Positions 52,287 through 60,800 of a DNA stretch of 64,000 nucleotides are shown here, piece after piece (the stretch's first letter is position 1; every line of letters begins with the position of its first letter). Source of the DNA: Kitasatospora herbaricolor (GTDB lineage: Bacteria > Actinomycetota > Actinomycetes > Streptomycetales > Streptomycetaceae). The notes beneath the pieces are model-generated. The model worked only from the letters and a program-made list of their open reading frames with translations, searched no databases and had not been told where the DNA came from. Where the stretch lies: NCBI RefSeq assembly GCF_030813695.1, contig NZ_JAUSVA010000002.1, positions 806,001 through 870,000 on the forward strand. The letters run 5' to 3'. Both the position numbers and the translations under genes were made by a program.

Positions 52287-54869
52287 TCAGCCGAGCGGCG
52301 GCAGGTCCTCCGCCTCCAGCGCGGTGAGCTGACCGGGGGTGGGGTTGCCGAGTTCCGCCATCCGCTGGGCCTGCCGCTCGGTCATCTCCTGGAACGTCTG
52401 GCGGGCCGAGCGGCCGTTGCCGAAGCCGGCCTCGCGCGGGACGGTCTCGAAGTGGCGCAGCAGCCGCTCCCGGGCCGTCGCGGTCAGCTCGTACCGGTGC
52501 TCCTGCGCCTGGTGCTCGACGATCGCCACCAGGTCGGCCGCCTGGTAGTCCTCGAAGAGCAGGGTGCGGGTGAAGCGCGAGGACAGGCCCGGGTTGGAGC
52601 CGATGAAGCGGGCCATGTCGGCCGGGTAGCCGGCGGCGATCACCACCACGTCGTCGCGGTGGTCCTCCATCAGCTTGACCAGGGTGGCGACCGCCTCCAG
52701 GCCGAAGTCGTGGCCGCCGGCGGCGGGCACCAGCGAGTACGCCTCGTCGATGAACAGCACCCCGCCGAGCGCCCGGTTGAAGGCGGCGGCCGTCCGCGGC
52801 CCGGTGTGGCCGACGTACTCGCCGACCAGCGCGCTGCGGTCGACCTCCACCAGGTGGCCCTGGCGCAGCAGGCCGAGCGCCTTCAGCAGCCGGCCGTAGA
52901 GCCGGGCGACGGTGGTCTTGCCGGTGCCGGGGTTGCCGGCGAAGACCAGGTGGCGGCTGAGCGGCGGGGCGGGCAGGCCGGCCTCCTCGCGCAGCCGTAC
53001 CGCCTGCATCAGCTTCACCATGGAGTGCACGTCGTGCTTGACCCGGTCGAGGCCGACCAGGGTGCCGAGCTCCGCCAGCAGGTCGTCCAGGTGCTCCTCG
53101 GCCACCTCGGGCGGCGGCCCGGCCGGGGTCAGGGCGGCGAGCGGCGGCACGGGGGCCCCGGCTGGCAGCCCGAAGGGGGCCGGCGCGGCGGACGGCGGCG
53201 CCGGGCGGTCGCCGAGGTCGCACTCCTCGAACACGGGCGCCGCGCCCTCCTCGCCGCCCAGCGCCTCGGCACAGTCCAGCACCCGGCAGCGGCGCAGCCG
53301 GGGGCCGGCGCCGGCGGCCAGGTGCAGGGCGGGGAAGGCGGAGCGGACCACGTCGCAGGAGGTGAGCAGGCCGCCGGAGTCCTGGGCGAAGTAGATGCCG
53401 TTCTTGCCGGCGCCCTCGATCCGCAGGCCGCTGACCTTGGGGCGGGCGCCCGTCCACACCACCAGGCCGGAGCCGGCGCTGCCCTCCACGGTGCCGCCCT
53501 CCACGGTGACCTCGGAGCCGGTGTCCAGCAGGATCCCGGCCGCGCCGGCGCCGGCCACCCGGTTGCCGAGGAGTTCGGCCTTGGCGCCCGGGCCGATCTC
53601 CAGGCCGCTTCGGACGGTCGCGATGACGGTCGAGTGGGCGATCCGGGAGCCTGCCGGGGAGGAGACGGTGACCCCGGTGTCGGCGGCGGAGATCCGGCAG
53701 CCGGTGACGGTCGCGGCGGACTCCTCGGTGACCGCCACGCCGGCCATGGTGACCCCGCTGACGGCGCAGTCGGTGAGGACGGCGCGGGCCCGGCCGGCCA
53801 GGTGCACGCCGTGCTCGGCGCCGCCGCGGACCCGGGAGTCGGTGAGGGTGCCGTCGGCGTCGCCGGAGAGGTGCAGGGCGCTGAAGGCGCAGTCGTCCAG
53901 CCGGCAGTCGGTGAGTTCGGCGCGGGCGGAGCCGGTGGCGAGCAGCCCGTTGGCGGCCGGCTCCCGGACGGTGCAGCCGCGGGCGACCAGGCGGCCCTCG
54001 TCCTGCACCACCAGGGCGCTGGCGCCGGCGCCGCCGATCCGGCAGTCGGCGAGTTCGGCCCTGGCGGAGCCGGTGACCTGCACGCCGGCGGCTCCGGCCG
54101 ACTCCACCCGGGTGCCGTCGGCGGTGGCCCGGGAGGCGTCCTCCAGCAGCAGCCCGGCGCGGCCGGTCCGGTGCAGCGCCGAGTCGCCGAGGCGCAGCCG
54201 GGAGCGGCCGCGCAGCCGGATGCCCGAGCCGGTGGTGGACTCCAGGCGCAGCCGGACGGCGTCCAGCCGCGCGGTGCCGGACAGCACCACGCCGGTGCCG
54301 TCGACGGTGGTGATCACGGTGTCCTCGGCCCGGACCCGGGCGCCGCCGGACAGCCGCAGCGCCGCCAGCCGGGCGCCCTCCAGCCGGCAGTGCCGCAGCA
54401 GGACGGCGGAGGTGCCCTGCGCGTCGTCCTGCTCGCCTTGTCCGTCCTGCTCGGCGCGCTCCGGTCCGCGGACCTCGATCCGGCCGCCGCGCACGGTGCA
54501 GTGGGCGAGCACCACGCCTGCGCCGGGGGCGACGCTGACCGCGGGCTCGCCCGGGTCGGCGGCCTCGATGTCCAGGCTGCGGACCAGGCAGTCCGGCCCC
54601 TGGACGGTGAGGGCCGGGCCGGCGCCGGCGGGGGCGGCCAGCACCACGGTGCCGGAGCCCTGGCGGGCGACCAGCACCACCCGGCGCTCCAGGACCACCG
54701 CCTCCTCGTAGCGGCCGGGGTCCACCACCACGGTGTCGCCCGGGACGGCGGCCCGCAGGGCGTCGCCGATCTGGCGGTGGGCGCCGCGCCCGCGCGGGCC
54801 GACGGCGTGGATCCGGGTCGGCTGCTCGGCCGGCCGGGCGACGCTCTGACGGGTGGTCCGACGATCCAT
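52287..54869 (-). CDS. Parallel beta-helix plus AAA+ (CbxX/EccA-like) ATPase fusion
   Basis: Residues about 35-560 of this 860-aa protein are right-handed beta-helix repeats of about 22 residues (GxGVxVTGSARAELADCRI pattern). After a Pro/Ala linker the AAA+ module (about 610-860) shows Walker A GNPGTGKTT at about 643 and Walker B GVLFIDEAYSL; a sensor-like AAGYPADM follows. EccA-type ATPases belong to this CbxX/CfqX group and act in type VII secretion. The ATG at 54869 overlaps the giant gene's TGA by one base (TGATG), so translation is coupled. The beta-helix half may bind or chaperone the giant protein. Confidence 0.85.
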   Translation of the reverse strand: MDRRTTRQSVARPAEQPTRIHAVGPRGRGAHRQIGDALRAAVPGDTVVVDPGRYEEAVVLERRVVLVARQGSGTVVLAAPAGAGPALTVQGPDCLVRSLDIEAADPGEPAVSVAPGAGVVLAHCTVRGGRIEVRGPERAEQDGQGEQDDAQGTSAVLLRHCRLEGARLAALRLSGGARVRAEDTVITTVDGTGVVLSGTARLDAVRLRLESTTGSGIRLRGRSRLRLGDSALHRTGRAGLLLEDASRATADGTRVESAGAAGVQVTGSARAELADCRIGGAGASALVVQDEGRLVARGCTVREPAANGLLATGSARAELTDCRLDDCAFSALHLSGDADGTLTDSRVRGGAEHGVHLAGRARAVLTDCAVSGVTMAGVAVTEESAATVTGCRISAADTGVTVSSPAGSRIAHSTVIATVRSGLEIGPGAKAELLGNRVAGAGAAGILLDTGSEVTVEGGTVEGSAGSGLVVWTGARPKVSGLRIEGAGKNGIYFAQDSGGLLTSCDVVRSAFPALHLAAGAGPRLRRCRVLDCAEALGGEEGAAPVFEECDLGDRPAPPSAAPAPFGLPAGAPVPPLAALTPAGPPPEVAEEHLDDLLAELGTLVGLDRVKHDVHSMVKLMQAVRLREEAGLPAPPLSRHLVFAGNPGTGKTTVARLYGRLLKALGLLRQGHLVEVDRSALVGEYVGHTGPRTAAAFNRALGGVLFIDEAYSLVPAAGGHDFGLEAVATLVKLMEDHRDDVVVIAAGYPADMARFIGSNPGLSSRFTRTLLFEDYQAADLVAIVEHQAQEHRYELTATARERLLRHFETVPREAGFGNGRSARQTFQEMTERQAQRMAELGNPTPGQLTALEAEDLPPLG

Positions 54870-57800
54870 CAGGGGTTCTGTCCTTGCTGCGGGCCGGGGG
54901 CCGGCGGGAGCGGGTTGCGGTACCACGGGGGGTTGATGCTCGCCCGGTAGGCGTTGGTCAGCCAGAGCGAGGTGACGGTCTTCTCGAAGATCTTGAAGGG
55001 CAACTGGAGCCAGAACTCGCCGAAGCCCTGCCGGTGGAAGAACCGGCTGCCGCCGCCCATGATCACGGCGTTCTTGGCCAGCGCGGCGCTGCTCGCGGTG
55101 GTGAGCCCGGCCAGGCCGGCGATGCCGCCGTCCAGGAAGGCGTCCATCCCGCTCAGCACGTGGGTCTTGCCGTCGGCACCGGTGACGCCCCAGACGGCGG
55201 CGTTCATCGAGCCGTTGACCCAGCCGACCACGCCGCCGAGGGCCGCGTTGTAGAAGAAGTCGTAGGTGCCGCCGCGCCAGCGGGTCGGGGTCTCGTTGCC
55301 GGCCCACTCGTTGGACCAGTTCTTGTCGTGGTTGTTGGGCCGGCGGAACTCGTGCTTGCCGCCGTCCACGTTGCCGAGCACCGACTTGGGCCCGCCGGTG
55401 AAGGAGCCGCGGATCTCGTGCATCCCGGTGCTGACCAGGCTCTTGACGCCCGCGCCGACCGCCGCGTTGGCGAAGGCCTTCAGGGCGTCCTTGCCGGTGA
55501 ACTGCTTATGGTTGGCCGCCGCCACGATCCCGTTGACGGCCAGGTTGGCGCCGAACTCCAGGATGAACTCCTGGCCGAACTCCAGCGCGACCTTCTTCGC
55601 CAGCACCTTCCAGTACGGCTGGTAGAGCGCCTCGCCGAGCGGCACCCGGCCGCCGGCCGCGGCGGGCAGCCCCGGAACGCCGTCCAGCGCGTTCTGCATC
55701 CGCGGGACGCGCACCGAGACCGAGTCGCCCCAGGGCAGCCGGTTGGCCTCGCGGATCCGCCGGCCGAATCCGCGGATCTCGGTGAGCGGGCCGCGGAAGT
55801 CGTACTCGTTGCCGGTGACCCGCAGGCCGCCGCCCGGGGTGCTCTCCCAGACCAGGCCGCTGTCGGTGCGCTGGGCGACGATCCGCCCGTTGCCGTCGTA
55901 GCGGCGCCACTGGCTGCGCCAGGCGTCCTTCTCCAGGAAGGTGCCGTCGCCGAGCGGCTTGCGCTCGCGGACGACCGCGCCGTGGTCGAACTCCTTCCAG
56001 GCGCCGGCCGGATGCGGCGCGCCGCCGCCCGGCACGTACTCGCGCACCCGCAGCGGTCCGTCGCCGAGCGCCAGGTGCGGGGGCACCTCGCGGACGGTGA
56101 GGGCCGGGCCGCCGCCGGCCGGCCGGAACTCGTCCCGGAAGTGCCGGGCGCCGGCGTGCCAACCGTCCTCCCAGGCCCGGGTGGTGCCGTTCCACCAGCG
56201 GCGGACCTGCTGCCCGGCGCCGTAGTCGACGACGGCACCGCCCGGCCCGTACTTCCGGGTGAACCAGCGCTCGCCGCCGCCGGGCGCGGTGCCCCGCCAG
56301 GAGTCGGTCCACCGGCCGCCGTCCAGCATGTTCCGCTCGCGGACGAGGGCGCCGGCGCCGTCGAAGTCGCGGAAGGAGTCGTCCCAGGGCAGCCGGGGGT
56401 CGTCGGAGCCGCGGAAGACCGTCCGGTTGCCGGTGGTCACGTTGCCGAGGTGGTCGGTGGCCGTCCAGTGCCAGCGCGCCGAGTCGGGGCGGCCGGTGCC
56501 GGTGATCCGCGTCGGGTTGCCGTGCGCGTCGCTCCAGGTGTCGTGGGTGCCGGTCAGGTTGCCGTGCGCGTCGCGCTGCACCCAGGGGTTGTCGAGGCGC
56601 CCGTTGACCTGACCGGTCGCCGGGTTCACCTGCGGCGGCACCCGGTACTCGCGGACCGAGCCGTCCGCGAAGCCCTCGCGGGCCACCACCCAGCCGCCGG
56701 CCGGGTCCTGGAACCGGTCCTGCCAGATCGGCCGGTTCGCTCCGCCGCCGGGCGCCGGGGGCAGGTCGGCCCGGTAGCCGCGGCGGCCGGGCTCCTCCCA
56801 GGGGATGTGCGCCGGGTCGGTCGGCGGGTGGCCCGGCGGGGTGGCGTGGTCGCCGACCTTGAGGGTGTTGCCGCTGTGCAGTTTGACGGTCGAGCGGACG
56901 AACCGGCCGTCGGCGCCGAGGTCGACCAGCGCGCCGTCCATGGCGACGTAGCGCACCCCGCCGACGGCGTGCACGCCGCCCGCGTTCACCCCGCCGGTCT
57001 TGTTCCAGTGGAAGGTCTGGAAGCGGGTGTCGGTCGCCAGGTGGGCGGCGGCGCCCTGCGGGGTGCCGGCGTGCACCAGCCGGTCGCGCACCCAGACCGG
57101 CGGGCGCTGCTCGGACCACCGGGAGGTGACCAGCACGCCCTGGTCGGTGGTCAGCACCTCGCGCTTGCCGACCTCCTTGCCGTGCGGGGACTGCCGCTCC
57201 CAGGTGTGCTGGACGCCGGCCCGCCAGGTGTGCTCCTGGAAGTGGCCGGCCTTGTCCGGGCCGTGCGCCATCCCGTACTGCTTCTGGACGAGGGTGTTGT
57301 CGGCCAGCCGGTCGGTCCAGCCGCCGTCCCGGTGCGGGGTCCGCGGGCCGTGCGCCAGCTCCGTGCCGGCGCCGTCGAAGCGGTGCCAGGTCCAGCGGCC
57401 GCCGGCGCCCCGGACGGCGAAGGTGTGGCCGGCCACCCCGCCGGTCTTCTGCAGGCCGTCCCGGTACTCGTGCACGGTGGTGCCCCGGTGGTCGACGTCC
57501 CGCCAGCCGAAGCCGGAGGTGTCGTAGCGGCGGGTGCCGTGCCCGGCCAGCGCTCCGGTGTCGTCCCAGTGGGCCCAGCCGGTCCGGCGGTTGAGGTCGC
57601 CGAAGGAGATGGTGTCGGTGCGGCGGTAGGCGTCCAGCACACCGCCGCCGGGCAGCACCCGGCGCTCGAACACCTCCACCGGCGTGTACGTCGAGCCGAG
57701 CAGCCGGATCCGGCCGCCGTTGCCGGTGATCTCGACCCGGCCGTGGTGGAAGGCGCCGGTGCCGGCCGCCGGGGCGGGGTGCGCGGCGGCCGGGTGCGGC

Positions 57801-60800
57801 TGCCGGCTCCAGGTGGCCCCGGCGGCCGGGGTGTGGTCGATGACGTACTGGTGGTCGGTGCGGCGGCCGCCGTCCAGCACGTTGACGCCCTGGTGGGTGA
57901 CGGCGCCGCCGTTGGGGTCGTAGGCGGTGAACTCGCCGTCCCGGGGGCCGCCCGGGCGGTCGAAGGTGACCTGGAGGCCACCGTCCGCGCGGACGGTGAC
58001 GATCCGGTGCGGCACCGCCGTACCGGCCGCGTCCTCCAGCCGGCCGGGCATCCGGACGCCGGCCGGATTCGGCTCGGGGACCACCGCGAAGGTCCCGTTC
58101 GGGTTGCCGTCCGGGCCGCGCAGCGAGGTGCCGGCCTCCAGCCTGCTGCCGTCCGCGCCGTGCCGCACGAAGTCGCCGCCGGCCGTGGTGTCGGTGATCT
58201 GGCGGACGCCGCCGGGACGTTCGGTGACCGTCAGGTGCGGCAGCGGGGCGTCGGTGGCGTCCACCACGGTCAGGGTCCGCGGACCGCCCTGCGGGGTGTG
58301 CGCCACCACCCACCGGTCGACCGGGGCGCCGCCCGGTCCGCGCAGCCGGGTCGCGTCGTCGGTGAGCCGGCCGGCGTCGTCGAAGACCTGGTGGCCGCCG
58401 TCGAGGTCACCGACCCGGAACCCGGTGCCGTCCGCGGTGACGACCCGCCGGGGGTCGGGCCGGAACCCGCCGTCCAGCCAGTGCGGAGCGGGGGCCAACG
58501 GGTGGGCCGGGCCGCCGACCGGGCGCTCCAGGTGGCCGACCTGCACCCCGCCCGCGTCCAGCAGCTGCTGCCCGCGGGCGTCCAGCGTGCCGTCCGCGCC
58601 GTGCCGTTCGTAGCGCAGGCCGCCGCCCGGGGCGGTGGGCGGCCGCTCGACCCGGAACCCGCCGCCCGGGTGGGCCACCACCCGCTCCGGCAGACGGGCC
58701 CCCGTGATGTCGGTGAGCAGGTGGCCGCCGGCGCCGTCCGGCACCGCGAACCGGGCACCGCGCAGGCCCCCGGCGTCGGCCAGCGACAGGCCGGTCTCCA
58801 CCCGCAGGCCGTCCGCGCCGTGGCGGACCGAGGCACCGGTGGCGGCGTCCGTGATCCGGACCGTGCCGTCGGGCAGGGTGGTGACCGGCTGCGGCAGCCG
58901 GGTGCCGGCCGCGTCGGTCAGCACATGACCGCCGGTACCGTCCGGCACCGCGAACCGGGCCCCGCGCAGACCCGCGCCGTCGCCGAGCGCCAGGCCCTGC
59001 TCGGCGAAGCCGCCCTGCGGGGTGTAGCGGGTGGAGACACCGGTGTGCGGGTCGGTGACCCGCCAGCCGCCGCCGGCCAGCTGGTCGGCGGTCAGGCCGT
59101 TCGGCCGGCCCGCGGCGTCGGTGATCCGGTGCGGGGCGCCGTCCACCAGGAAGTGGCCGCCCCGGACTCCGGCGGCGTCGGCCAGCGACAGGCCGGACTC
59201 CACCCGCAGGCCGTCCGCGCCGTGGCGGACCGAGACACCGGTGGCGGCGTCCGTGATCCGGACCGTGCCGTCGGGCAGGGTGGTGACCGGCTGCGCCAGC
59301 CGGGTGCCGGCGGCGTCGGTCAGCACATGGCCGCCCACGCCGTCCGGCACCGCGAACCGGGCCCCGCGCAGACCCGCGCCGTCGCCGAGCGCCAGGCCCT
59401 CGTCCAGGAACCGGCCCTGCACGTCGACGTGGACGGACCGGCCGGTGACCGGGTGGGTGACCCGCAGGCCGGCGCCGCCGGGCAGCACGTCCAGCCGGTG
59501 TCCGCCGGGGCCCGCCAGGGTGTGGGTGAGCGTGCCGTTGTCGTGGGACAGCACCAGGACGGGGCCGACCCGGGTACCGCCCGCGTCGAGCAGCGGGCGG
59601 CCCTCCTCGACCAGGGCGCCGCCCTGGTCGAAGCCGCGGTGCCCGCCGGTGAGCGGGTCGCGCAGGTCGAAGCCGCCGGTGGGCCGGGCGGTGACGTTCA
59701 GCGGCAGCGGGCCGGTGGCGTCGCGCACCTCGTGGGTCGGGGCGCCGTGACCGTCGAAGTCGGTGTGCACCCACTGGCCGGTGGGTGCACCGTCCAGGCC
59801 GCCCAGCGGGATCTCCTCGGCGACCAGCCGGCCGGTGCCGTCGTAGCTCGCGGTGCTGCCCAGGTGGGCGTTGTGCACGTCGAAGCCGCCGCCGGGCCGG
59901 GACACCGGCTGCATGAGCGGGTCGGGGACGTTGTGCGCGTCCAGCATCCGGTGGACCGGCCCGCCGGGGGTGACGGTGGTCTCGATCCGCCAGCCGTTCG
60001 GGCCCGCCGCCGCGCCGTCCGCCAGCGGGAGCAGCACCGGTGGCGGGGGCGCGGCCTGGACGAGGACCTGCGGCACCGGCTGCGGGTTGAGCTGCGGCAT
60101 GGCCTGGGAGCCGCCGGAGCCGCCGAGCAGCCGGGGGCGCTCGCGCAGGCTGTCAGCGCTGAGCCGGGCGAGGTCCTGGTCCATCCGGGCCGGGTCGACT
60201 CCGAGTGCGCCGAGCCGGTCCAGGCTCTCGTCGAGGCGCTGCGCGGCGACGTCCACCGAGGCCTGGGCGTGGATCCGGACGGGGCTCGGCCGGGAGCCGG
60301 AGCCCGGACGGGCGTCCAGGTCGGCGAGCAGCCGCTCGGCCTTGCCGAACTCGTGCCGGGCCAGGGTGAGTTCCTGCCAGGCCTGGAGCTTGGCGGCGCG
60401 GGCCGGGTCGTCGGCTGCGCCGAACAGGGCGACCACGCGGTCGCTCTGCTGCCGCCAGAGCTGGTCGAGCTGGGCGCCCGTCAGCCTGCCGGGGGCGGCG
60501 CCTGCGCCGTGCGGGGCCGCCGCGGCCGACGACGGGTGCACCGGCGGGGCCTGCACGAGCGGGGCCTGGACCAGCGGGGGCGGAGTGTGGGCGGTCAGGC
60601 CCGGGGTGTGGGCGGCGGGGGGCTGCACGGCGGACGTGACCGGGGGCGGGGTGAGGCCGTGGCCGCCGTGGTCCAGCAGGCCGAGCGCCTCGTCGATCCG
60701 GGTGACGGCGCCGGCTCCGACGCCGGGGGCGTGCACGCCCGGCAGCACGGCGGGCGGCGCCGTGACGGCCCGGGGCGGGGCGAACTCCGAGAGATGGATG

